64,000 nucleotides of DNA from Acidobacteriota bacterium (lineage in GTDB: Bacteria > Acidobacteriota > UBA890 > WLXD01). This document shows, in pieces, positions 42,842 to 50,757 of this stretch. A program made the position numbers and the translations under genes. How positions within the stretch are numbered: the first letter of the stretch is position 1; each line of letters opens with the position of its first letter. The notes beneath the pieces are model-generated. The model was not told the DNA's origin. It saw only the letters and a program-made list of their open reading frames with translations, and did no database searches. The stretch lies in the NCBI GenBank assembly GCA_012103255.1, contig WLXD01000004.1, positions 62,001-126,000 on the forward strand, given 5' to 3'.

Positions 42842-43203
42842 CTACGCGCCTTCTCGATCAGCGCACGTACCGCCGAAGCTGCGACGAGTTCCTGGAGGCG
42901 CAGTGCCTCCGCCGCAGCGACCCGCGTGCCGAAGTCGGTGATCCGGTACATCCGCCGCGGACGACCCGGAGTGTTCCCTTCCGTGTCCAGACCCACGTCT
43001 TCGAGAACACCTTCCCTGATCAGCCGCTGCAGCACCGTGTAGAAGTTGCCCGGCAGCATGTCGATCTGCCCGCTGGTGCGACTCTTCATCTCTTTCACGA
43101 TGCCGTAGCCGTGACTCTCGCCTTCGAGAAGCACCAAGAGCACCTGAAAGTCCACCGGGTTGAGCGGCAGAAGCGATTCGGGATCGTTTGTTTGTTTCGC
43201 CAT
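42838..43203 (-). CDS. PadR family transcriptional regulator (module E)
   Basis: 121-residue regulator from the ATG at 43201-43203; the longer frame adds 24 residues that belong to the permease end read in another frame. The core is NPVDFQVLLVLLEGESHGYGIVKEMKSRTSG in form, then LPGNFYTVLQRLIREGVLEDV and RPRRMYRITDFGTRVAAAE, a PadR fold with GNFYTVL in the recognition region. Unlike the other modules, it follows its permease (4 bases after the TAG) instead of preceding it. It is the last gene of the minus-strand operon and should bind the dyads at 45870-45907. Confidence 0.9.
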   Translation of the reverse strand: MAKQTNDPESLLPLNPVDFQVLLVLLEGESHGYGIVKEMKSRTSGQIDMLPGNFYTVLQRLIREGVLEDVGLDTEGNTPGRPRRMYRITDFGTRVAAAEALRLQELVAASAVRALIEKARS

Positions 43204-43207
43204 TCTG

Positions 43208-45857
43208 CTAGTCCGTTCGGAGTGCCTGCATCGGGTCGACGCGCAGCGCGCGGCGAGCAGGGATGTACGAAGCAAGGATCGTAGCCGCCAGAAAACACGA
43301 GTGCCACTGCACCCAGCGTGGCCGGATCGTTCGGCTCCACGCCGAACAGGAGCGATGAAATCAGGGAGCTAGTCTGCCAGGCGATCAGGGCGCCGAGCGC
43401 GAGTCCGACGAGAACCGGCCGGAGTCCACCGAATGTCGCGAGTCGCAGAATCGAACCGCTCCCAGCACCCAAGGCGACCCGAATGCCGATCTCGCGCGTC
43501 CGCGAGGCCACCGCGTGACCAACCACGCCCGCGACACCCACCAGGACGAGCAGGAGAGCAACCACGGCAAAAGTACCGAACACCATCGCGTTGAATCGCG
43601 TGTCCACGATCCACTCCGCCATCGTCTCGGAGCCGAGCTCGAACCGGCTGATTGGCTGCCGTGGATCAATGTCCCAGACCGTCCGCTCGAGCTGGGTCTG
43701 GAGCAGCGAAGGGTCCGCACTCGCGCGGACGATCAGAGCACCGTACGGACGGGGCGTACGCTCGGACTTCAATGGAAAGTACGCCTGGTAGTCATCCTCG
43801 CTGCTCTGAAGACTGAAAGTGGCGGTCTCGCGCACTACACCGATAACGGTGATCCAATCGCCGGTCGAATCCCATCGGAAGCGCCGACCCACCGCCGAGG
43901 ACTCGCCGAACAGCCGCCGCGCCAGCGGCGCGGAGATCACAACGTTGTCGGTGTCGTAGTCGCTCTCGTCAAGCGCACGGCCTTCGAGCAGGTCGATTCC
44001 GGTTGTAGTGAAGTAGCCCGAGGACACACGACCATAGGGCAGAACAACGCTCTCCTCGATCGCCTCGCCTCCCTCGACCTCCACGCTGTCGAGGAGCATT
44101 GTGCCTCCAGGCTGGGGCGCGGCATCACCGCCGATCGTCGCCTGTTCCACTCCCGGGAGGCGCGACACGCGGTCCTGCAGGGTTTCGAAGAACGTCAGTC
44201 GCGATTCCGGCGTCGGGTAGCGGGTCTCGTCAAAGCGCAAAATCAGAGACACCAGCGGCTCGGGGTCGAAGCCCGGGTCGACCTGTGTCAGCTCATCGAA
44301 GCTCTTCAACAGCAGACCCGCGTCAGCGAGAAGCACCATGCAGAGTGCGGCCTCGGCAACGATGAGGCTCGACTGGACCCGTCGACGACTCCGACTCGAA
44401 CTCATGCCGCGCTGCTGTTTCTTCATGGCCGCTGCCGAGCAACGCCGAGCCGCGGACCAGGCAGGCAAAGCCCCGGCGAGCAGTCCGACGACCACCGAAA
44501 GGAGTATCGCCGCCCCGAGGGCGCGCCACTCCACCCCGAGCTGAATCGCATCAACTCTCACCATGTCCGGGGGGGCCGCCGCCGATATCGCGCCAACCAG
44601 GAAGTAGGCGAGCAGGGCTCCCACCATGCCGCCCCCCAGACTGAGCAACAGACTCTCCATCAGAACCTGGCGAACGATTCGACCTCGTCCGGCACCGAGC
44701 GCTGCCCGCATGACGAGCTCACCTTCGCGCTCGACCGCTCGTGCTAATGCAACCTGGGCGACATTCACGATCGCCACCAGAAGGAGCAGCGCCGCCGCTC
44801 CCAACCCCACCCACAGCGCCGTGCGCGTGTTGGGGTTGGTGCGCTCTGTGTCCATGGGAATCAGACCAATGCTCCAACCGCCCTCGCGGGGCTGTGCTTC
44901 GGCGAGGCCCTCGGCGACGCTCGTCGCCATCTCGGTGGCGCGGTCGAGCGTCAGATCCGGCGCTAGTCGGGCCAGCGGCCGTATGAAACCAGACGCTGCC
45001 GCAGGATCAACTGCCGTCCAGAAATCGGTTCGGCGACTGGGGAAGGCAAACGTATCTGGAATCACTCCAACGATCTCGTGTTCTATTCCCTCGAGACTCA
45101 GCCACTCGCCAGAGAGGTCGGCGTCCGCGGCGAACTCGCGACGCCACATGCGCTCGGAGATCAATACGGTGGGTGCCGCCCCCTCGGCAGCGTCCTCCGC
45201 CGCCAGCAGGCGTCCTGCAACGGGACGCGCACCGAGCAACGTCAACAGGTTCGGCGAGATCTGTACGACATCGAACTCGCGCGGCTCGCCGTCGATCTGG
45301 ATTCCGACCTGTTCGGTGGTGTACCCGCCCATCGCGTCGAACAGCTGCTCCTGTTCAGACCAGGCCTGGAACGCCGCGGAGTCGAGCGAGTAGAGTAGCC
45401 AGCCCGCCGGATGTGACTGCGCCACGGTGACAAGTCGGTGCCCTTCTGGGAACGGGAGTTTCCTGAGAATCGCCGCATCGGTGACGCTGAACACAGCCGT
45501 CGTCGCGCCGATCCCGATGGCCATGGTCGCTACGACAATGGCCGTGTGGCGACGTTGACGGGTGGCGGCGAGCCATGCGAATCGCAAGTCCGAGAAGAAA
45601 CTGCGCACGAGATACGCTCCGGTCGGGGAATCGGGATCGCCGTGAGCCTGGGCGGCTCGAGGGAGCACCTCGCCCCATGCGCGCAGCACGAGCCACGCGG
45701 CATGCAGGCGACCCAACTCCCGGGCGTCCGCATGAAGATCCAGGAACAGCCCTTCCATCTCTGCGCCGAGTTCTCGGCGCAGAGAACGCGGGTACAGCCG
45801 CAGCAGCCGTCGGTAGACGGCGAGCGCGACTCGTGGTTCCGCGTGGAAGTGAGGCAT
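43208..45857 (-). pseudogene. MacB/FtsX-like ABC permease (module E) with a one-base frameshift near the 3' end
   Basis: Orphan permease of the duplicated FtsX family. I start at the ATG at 45855-45857 (MPHFHAEPRVAL), which has GGAG upstream. The prefix has RLLRLYPRSLRRELG. Two FtsX blocks (EGELVMRAALGAGRGRIV and REIGIRVALGAGSGSILR) are intact. The reading frame is lost after DPATLGAVALVF: one extra A in AAAA (43292-43295) shifts the rest into a 66-residue run ending over the PadR gene. Removing one base restores LAATILASYIPARRALRVD..MQALRTD, the family's terminal consensus, with a TAG at 43208. The corrected length is 882 residues. This is a sequencing error, a recent mutation or slippage. 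Confidence 0.85.
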
Positions 45858-45869
45858 TCCGAACTCCAT

Positions 45870-45915
45870 ATGCTGAATTTCAGCATTTATATACTGAATT
45901 CCAGCATATAAACAA
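45870..45915 (-). promoter_or_regulatory. Promoter and tandem operator boxes, module E
   Basis: ATGCTGAA-T-TTCAGCAT (45870-45886) is a perfect dyad. A second copy, ATACTGAA-T-TCCAGCAT (45891-45907), matches it in 15 of 17 bases, with centres 21 bp apart (two helical turns). On the minus strand TTGTTT (45910-45915), a 16-base spacer and TATATA (45888-45893) form a promoter embedded in these boxes. Confidence 0.8.
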
Positions 45916-46028
45916 GTCCCGATCCAAACCGTGTCGCGCAACACATCAGTGCTGCCGTTCGGAGCGTTGGTATGCTGCGACACAGCGCCACCCGATCCTA
46001 GTCCGCTGAAGCGTTGTCCGGAGCCGTG

Positions 46029-46913
46029 ATGAACAAGCCCCTCGCCCTCGCACTTCTTGGCCTGGCGTTGACGCCGAGCGCGCCGGCCACACCGCAGGAA
46101 ACCGAAGCGTGGCGCGCCATGAACCAGCCGGTCGAGCCCTTCGAGATCGGCGGCGGGCTCTACTACGTCGGTGCGAGCAGCGTGACGTCCTACCTGCTGA
46201 CTTCCGAGGCGGGGCACATCCTGATCGACGGAGGCTTCGAGGAAACCGCTCCGATGATCCTCGCCAATGTCGCTTCGCTCGGATTCGACATCACCGATGT
46301 CCGCGTTTTACTCAACTCGCACGCTCACACTGATCATGTCGGTGGACTAGCCGAACTGAAGAGGGCATCCGGCGCCGAGATCTGGATCAGCCGGGCGGAC
46401 GCCGAAGTGGCCCAGGCAGGCGGGCGCGGCGACCCGGTTCTGGGTGATCGCGCGCCTTTCCCGCCCGTTGCCATCGATCGGCAACTACGCGACGGCGATT
46501 CCGTCACCGTCGGGCCGTGGGAACTGACCGCGCTCGTCACTGCAGGCCACACGCCGGGGTGCACGTCATGGGCTTTCGACGTTGAACTCGACGGAGCCCG
46601 TCAGCGCGCGGTCAGCATCTGCAGTGTGTCGGTGCTCGACGGAGTCCAGCTGGTGGGAGAAGAAACCTACCCCGGGATCCGGTCAGACTTTGAAAGGACG
46701 TTCCGCGTACTCCGCGAACAAAACGCGGATGTGTTCCTCGCGTCGCATGCCGGGTTCTTCAGGATGACTGAGAAGCGTGCCGCCTTGGCCGCGGGAGCCT
46801 CGACAAACCCGTTCATCGATCCAGCGGGTTACCTGGCCTTCGTCGAACGCACACGGCTCGCGTTCCAAGAGATCCTCGAAGCCCAACAGGCCGCGGGCGA
46901 CGCCGGGCAGTGA
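46029..46913 (+). CDS. Subclass B3-like metallo-beta-lactamase-fold hydrolase
   Basis: 294-residue exported protein (signal LALALLGLALTPSAPAT). The zinc site is complete: SHAHTDHVGG gives H98, H100, D102 and H103, with GHTPGCTSW and SHAGFFRM providing the later histidines. The order and spacing fit subclass B3 beta-lactamases (H-x-H-x-D-H, no Cys ligand). The function may be antibiotic hydrolysis or an ancestral lactonase-type activity; sequence alone cannot decide. The alternative start at 46014 adds only five residues. The stop overlaps the GTG of the next gene (GTGA). Confidence 0.85.
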   Translation: MNKPLALALLGLALTPSAPATPQETEAWRAMNQPVEPFEIGGGLYYVGASSVTSYLLTSEAGHILIDGGFEETAPMILANVASLGFDITDVRVLLNSHAHTDHVGGLAELKRASGAEIWISRADAEVAQAGGRGDPVLGDRAPFPPVAIDRQLRDGDSVTVGPWELTALVTAGHTPGCTSWAFDVELDGARQRAVSICSVSVLDGVQLVGEETYPGIRSDFERTFRVLREQNADVFLASHAGFFRMTEKRAALAAGASTNPFIDPAGYLAFVERTRLAFQEILEAQQAAGDAGQ

Positions 46914-47575
46914 AGACGCGTGGCGCCTGCTGGCTCTGGTGGAGTTCGGGCAAGGACTCGACCTGGGCGTTGCGTGAACTCCGCCGCACGGGCTACGACG
47001 TCACCCGACTGGTAACGACCGTCAACCAGCTTCACGACCGTGTTGCGATCCACGGCGTCCGCCGAGAGCTGCTCGAGGCTCAGGCACAAAGCGTCGGCCT
47101 GCCACTCCGGATCATCGAACTACCTTCCCCCTGTTCCAACGAAGACTACGAAGCCGCCGTCGCGCCTGCGATTGCGGAAGCCTCGACGGCCGAAGTGCGC
47201 AGCATGGCGTTCGGCGACCTGTTCCTGAGAGACGTGCGGGCGTATCGCGAACGTCTTCTTGCCGGCTCAGAGATCGCTCCCGCGTTCCCCATCTGGGGCA
47301 TGGATACGCGGCGACTCGCCCCAGCGATGATCGCCGGCGGACTGCGCGCGCGTCTCACCTGCGTGGACACCGAAGTACTCCCGGCCGAATTCGTGGGCCG
47401 AGTGTTCGACGAGCAACTGCTGAGTGACCTCCCCGACGGGGTCGACCCCTGCGGCGAAAACGGAGAATTCCACACCTTCGTCTACGACGGACCCGGGTTC
47501 ACCGAGCCGCTCGCGGTCGAGACCGGGCGAATCGAGGATCAGGGACGCTTCGTCTTCTCAGACCTGACCTGGTAA
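46910..47575 (+). CDS. PP-loop ATPase, diphthine-ammonia-ligase-like (DUF71/MJ0570 group)
   Basis: 221-residue cytoplasmic ATP-pyrophosphatase of the adenine-nucleotide alpha-hydrolase fold. The PP-loop is SSGKDSTWAL (about 12-21). VHGVRRELLEAQAQSVGLPL, the AFGDLFLRDVRAYRERLL segment and the closing PCGENGEFHTFVYDGP are the signature blocks of this group. In eukaryotes and archaea it amidates diphthine, but bacteria lack diphthamide, so the bacterial substrate is unknown. It is translationally coupled to the metallo-beta-lactamase gene by a GTGA overlap. Confidence 0.85.
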   Translation: MKTRGACWLWWSSGKDSTWALRELRRTGYDVTRLVTTVNQLHDRVAIHGVRRELLEAQAQSVGLPLRIIELPSPCSNEDYEAAVAPAIAEASTAEVRSMAFGDLFLRDVRAYRERLLAGSEIAPAFPIWGMDTRRLAPAMIAGGLRARLTCVDTEVLPAEFVGRVFDEQLLSDLPDGVDPCGENGEFHTFVYDGPGFTEPLAVETGRIEDQGRFVFSDLTW

Positions 47576-47594
47576 GCGCTCCGACACAGGATGC

Positions 47595-47652
47595 TTGTGA
47601 TTCTGTTTGGTTAGTGTCTACAATGTTGTCACTGTCGACATTCTTGACACTA
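47595..47652 (+). promoter_or_regulatory. Promoter and PadR operator, module F
   Basis: TTGTGA (47595-47600), 18 bases, TACAAT (47619-47624) is a plausible promoter. Two pairs of arms share one centre at 47632: TAGTGTC/GACACTA (47612-47618, 47646-47652) and AATGT/ACATT (47622-47626, 47638-47642). The dyad covers the -10 region, 17 bases before the PadR start. Confidence 0.7.
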
Positions 47653-47668
47653 TCCGGACCCGACACCC

Positions 47669-48001
47669 ATGGGCGACCAGACTCGATTCCTTGGAGAGTT
47701 CGAACTCATGGTTCTACTCGCCGTAGCCCAGCTTGGCGACACCGCTCGGGCCGTCGATGTCCGCGGGAACATCCAGGATCGGGCCGGCCGCAACGTGTCG
47801 CGGGGGAGCCTCTACATCACGCTGGAGCGGCTCGAAGCCAAGGGCTACCTGACGTGGCGTACCGAGGACCCCGTCGATGGCCGGCGCGGAGTTCCTCGCC
47901 GCGTCTTCGAAGTGACTACTTCCGGCCTTGAGGCGCTGCGCGTTTCTCACTCGGCGATCGCCAACCTATCGAAAGGTCTCGAGAAACTCCTGTCGCCATG
48001 A
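47669..48001 (+). CDS. PadR family transcriptional regulator (module F)
   Basis: 110-residue regulator. The core LGEFELMVLLAVAQLGDTARAVDVRGNIQDRAG in form is followed by RGSLYITLERLEAKGYLTWR and GVPRRVFEVTTSGLEALRVS. The recognition motif is GSLYITL, close to GTLY. The C-terminal helix is short. The stop overlaps the ATG of the permease (ATGA), so the pair is coupled. The dyad upstream should give autorepression. A GTG start a few residues downstream is not better supported. Confidence 0.92.
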   Translation: MGDQTRFLGEFELMVLLAVAQLGDTARAVDVRGNIQDRAGRNVSRGSLYITLERLEAKGYLTWRTEDPVDGRRGVPRRVFEVTTSGLEALRVSHSAIANLSKGLEKLLSP

Positions 48002-50640
48002 ATGGCTCGCGACGGAATCCTCCCCGGTTCGCCGAGCGACTGCTCCAGCGCACGCTTCGGTCGCGTGCGCGGCGCTACATGGTCGCCGATCTGGCCGAGG
48101 AATACGCAGCGCGACGAACCTCCTCCAACCGGTTTCCCTGCGACGTCTGGTATTGGTGGGAGAGCCTGAGGCTCATCGCTCGTCTGCTCCCTATCCGTCG
48201 CCCACCCAACAAGGTCCTTCCCCGCCGTGAGACCGATTCGATGTTCGACACTCTGAAACAGGACGTTGCCTACGCAGTCCGTACCCTCGCACGCTCGCGC
48301 ACTTTCACACTCTCGGCGGTCGCAACGCTTGCCATCGGAGTCGCCGCGAGCACCGCGATCTTCAGCGTTGTCTACGGTGTTCTGCAGGCCCTTCCCTATC
48401 CGGGCGGAGATCGATTCGTCCTGATCTATGAGGGCGATCAAACACAGCGCGGATCGCAGAGCCTGCTCACAATCCCCGAGATCGCTGCGCTGGAAGAACT
48501 GGAAGGCAGCGTCTTCGAGAGGGTCTCCTCGTACAGCTATCGCAACGTCACGATGACGGGCGACCCCAACCCGATCCTCGCCCCGGCAGTGGCCATCGCT
48601 CCCGACTTCCAGGACCTATTGGACTCTCCCGCTAGTCTCGGTCGGGGCTTCAGAGATTCCGACACCGACGACGCCTCGATCGTGGTGCTCGGCTACGACT
48701 TCTGGCAGCGCCAGTTCGGCGGTGACCCGGACGTTGTTGGAACAACAGTGGTCCTGAACGACGTCAGCCACCGAATCGTAGGCGTCTCTGCCCCAGGGTT
48801 CACCTACTTCAACGACACGAACCGGATCTTCCTGCCGCTGTTGCTGGACCCCGCCCAGCCCGGCGCGTCGCGGCATAACACCTACGCTCTGGCGCGGGTT
48901 CGCGACGACCTCGATTTCGCCACCGCGGAGGCGCGCGTCGCCGCGGCCGTGGGACGCGCTCAGGAAGCCACCGAACATCGGCCCGACGCTCCACGCGACA
49001 TCTGGATGCACTCGCTCTACGACGCTTGGGTTGGCAGCGTCCAGAGCAGGCTGTTGATGCTGCTCGGAGCCGTTGGGATTCTCGTGATGATCGCGTGCTC
49101 GAACGTCGCCAGCCTTCAACTGGCCCGCGGGCTAGGGCGCAGTCGGGAAATCGCAGTTCGGGTAGCGCTCGGCGGTGGACGCTGGAGGATCATGCGACAG
49201 CTCTTCACCGAGAGTGTGATCCTCGCCGTCGCCGGCGGGGCCGCGGGCCTCGGCCTGGCCTGGCTGAGCCTTGATCGGCTACGCGAACTTGTCCAGGTGC
49301 AACTGCCACGCACCGAGAACATCCAGATGAACCTCACGGTGCTCGTGTTCTGCTTCGCCGTGTCGGCGGCCGCGGCCGTGGGGTTCGGGCTCTTGCCGGC
49401 ATGGGTGGTGTCAGGCCGCGATCCGGCGCGGCCGCTCCGTGGTGAGCGTCAGGGGGCTGCCCATGGCGGCGGACGGATTCGCTCCGGGCTGCTTGTCGCC
49501 CAGATCGCGCTCGCGGTGATCCTGGCTGTGGGGGCTGGTCTCCTCTCACGAAGTTTCGGGAATCTGCAGTCGCGGCCGCTCGGATTCCAACCCGGCGATG
49601 TCTACATGACAGGGCTCTTTGTCGGCTCGCGCCCGGAGTACCGCGACCCGGATCGCGTCCGCGCCTTCTATTCCGAGGTCGCCGAGCGCGTTGAGGCAAT
49701 TCCGGGGGTGGTCGGAGTCGGCGCAATCAGCACGCCGCCTGGCTGGACAAACCGGGTGGCGGGCGACTTCGTGGCGCGTACGGACGGTGCCCTACCGACG
49801 CCGGCGCAGATCGTCGTGGTAACCCCGGGCGCACTGGAGACCTTGCGCGTGCAAACGCAACGGGGCCGGCTGTTGCGAGACACGGATGGTCCACACGACT
49901 CTCCGGTCGTTGTCGTCAACGAAGCCTTCGCGGAGAGGTTCTGGCCGGGTAGCGATGCTATCGGCCAACTGGTACGCCCGCATCAAGACGACGTGGAGAC
50001 CACCTGGGCCACCGTAGTGGGTGTGATCGGCAATATCCGTCAAACGTCGCTGCACGATCCAGATGAGCCCAGGATCTACATGCCGCTCACACAGCGCGCC
50101 CAGCCCTTCATGACTCTACTCACTCGCGTCACTGCCCCGGACGGATTTGCGGAACGTGTGCGCGAAGCCGTGGCTGAGGTTGATCCCGGCCAAACGGTCG
50201 TCGGGCCCGGATCAATGGCGGAAACGCTCGACCGGTACGTCGTCTCGAACCGGGTCAATGCGTGGCTGGTGAGCCTCTTCGCGTCGATCGGACTCTTACT
50301 AGCCGCGTTGGGCGAATACGCGGTGGTGCAGTACTCGGTCATGCGCCGGACGCCCGAACTAGGCGTCCGCATGGCTCTCGGCGCTCCAGCGGGACGGGTT
50401 CTTGCGTTGGTTGTACGCAACGGCGTCGCGCTGGCGATTCTGGGCCTACTAATCGGCTTCGCCGGAGCGTGGGCTGCGAGTCGCTCACTCGATGGCCTTC
50501 TGCATGATGTGCCGACAACCGACGTGTTCACGTACGCGAGCGTGGCCGCGCTGCTGCTGGGCGTCGCAGTCGCCGCCAGCTGGATTCCCGCCCGTCGGGC
50601 GGCTGCAATCGACCCGGTCGCGGCCCTCCGCGGGGAGTAG
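47998..50640 (+). CDS. MacB/FtsX-like ABC transporter permease (orphan, module F)
   Basis: 880-residue inner-membrane permease. The ~70-residue prefix (RFAERLLQRTLRSRARRYM..DLAEEYAARR) resembles that of module D more than those of B and E. A first helix (LSAVATLAIGVAASTAIFSVV), a periplasmic MacB domain, an FtsX block with REIAVRVALGGGRWRIM, a second periplasmic domain and a last FtsX block (ELGVRMALGAPAGRVL) follow. The end is IPARRAAAIDPVAALRGE. It is intact and coupled to the PadR gene. No ATPase partner is nearby. Confidence 0.9.
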   Translation: MNGSRRNPPRFAERLLQRTLRSRARRYMVADLAEEYAARRTSSNRFPCDVWYWWESLRLIARLLPIRRPPNKVLPRRETDSMFDTLKQDVAYAVRTLARSRTFTLSAVATLAIGVAASTAIFSVVYGVLQALPYPGGDRFVLIYEGDQTQRGSQSLLTIPEIAALEELEGSVFERVSSYSYRNVTMTGDPNPILAPAVAIAPDFQDLLDSPASLGRGFRDSDTDDASIVVLGYDFWQRQFGGDPDVVGTTVVLNDVSHRIVGVSAPGFTYFNDTNRIFLPLLLDPAQPGASRHNTYALARVRDDLDFATAEARVAAAVGRAQEATEHRPDAPRDIWMHSLYDAWVGSVQSRLLMLLGAVGILVMIACSNVASLQLARGLGRSREIAVRVALGGGRWRIMRQLFTESVILAVAGGAAGLGLAWLSLDRLRELVQVQLPRTENIQMNLTVLVFCFAVSAAAAVGFGLLPAWVVSGRDPARPLRGERQGAAHGGGRIRSGLLVAQIALAVILAVGAGLLSRSFGNLQSRPLGFQPGDVYMTGLFVGSRPEYRDPDRVRAFYSEVAERVEAIPGVVGVGAISTPPGWTNRVAGDFVARTDGALPTPAQIVVVTPGALETLRVQTQRGRLLRDTDGPHDSPVVVVNEAFAERFWPGSDAIGQLVRPHQDDVETTWATVVGVIGNIRQTSLHDPDEPRIYMPLTQRAQPFMTLLTRVTAPDGFAERVREAVAEVDPGQTVVGPGSMAETLDRYVVSNRVNAWLVSLFASIGLLLAALGEYAVVQYSVMRRTPELGVRMALGAPAGRVLALVVRNGVALAILGLLIGFAGAWAASRSLDGLLHDVPTTDVFTYASVAALLLGVAVAASWIPARRAAAIDPVAALRGE

Positions 50641-50757
50641 TCCGCTCGGGCCGCACCGTGCGCTGGTAGGCACGGGCTCGAGCTTGCACGACGATTGCCG
50701 CGAAACCGACCGGTCAGATACAGTCCGGCCTGGTATTCCCTGCTCCCCGGAGGTCGC

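Noticed and set aside
45870-46217. 116-codon N-terminal extension of permease E
   Set aside because: It runs through the operator boxes and promoter and into the oppositely oriented metallo-beta-lactamase gene; the ATG at 45857 has a ribosome-binding site.
46029-46913. Reading this gene as a proven antibiotic-resistance beta-lactamase
   Set aside because: The B3-like zinc motif is clear, but many environmental members of this fold hydrolyse other substrates; sequence does not decide.
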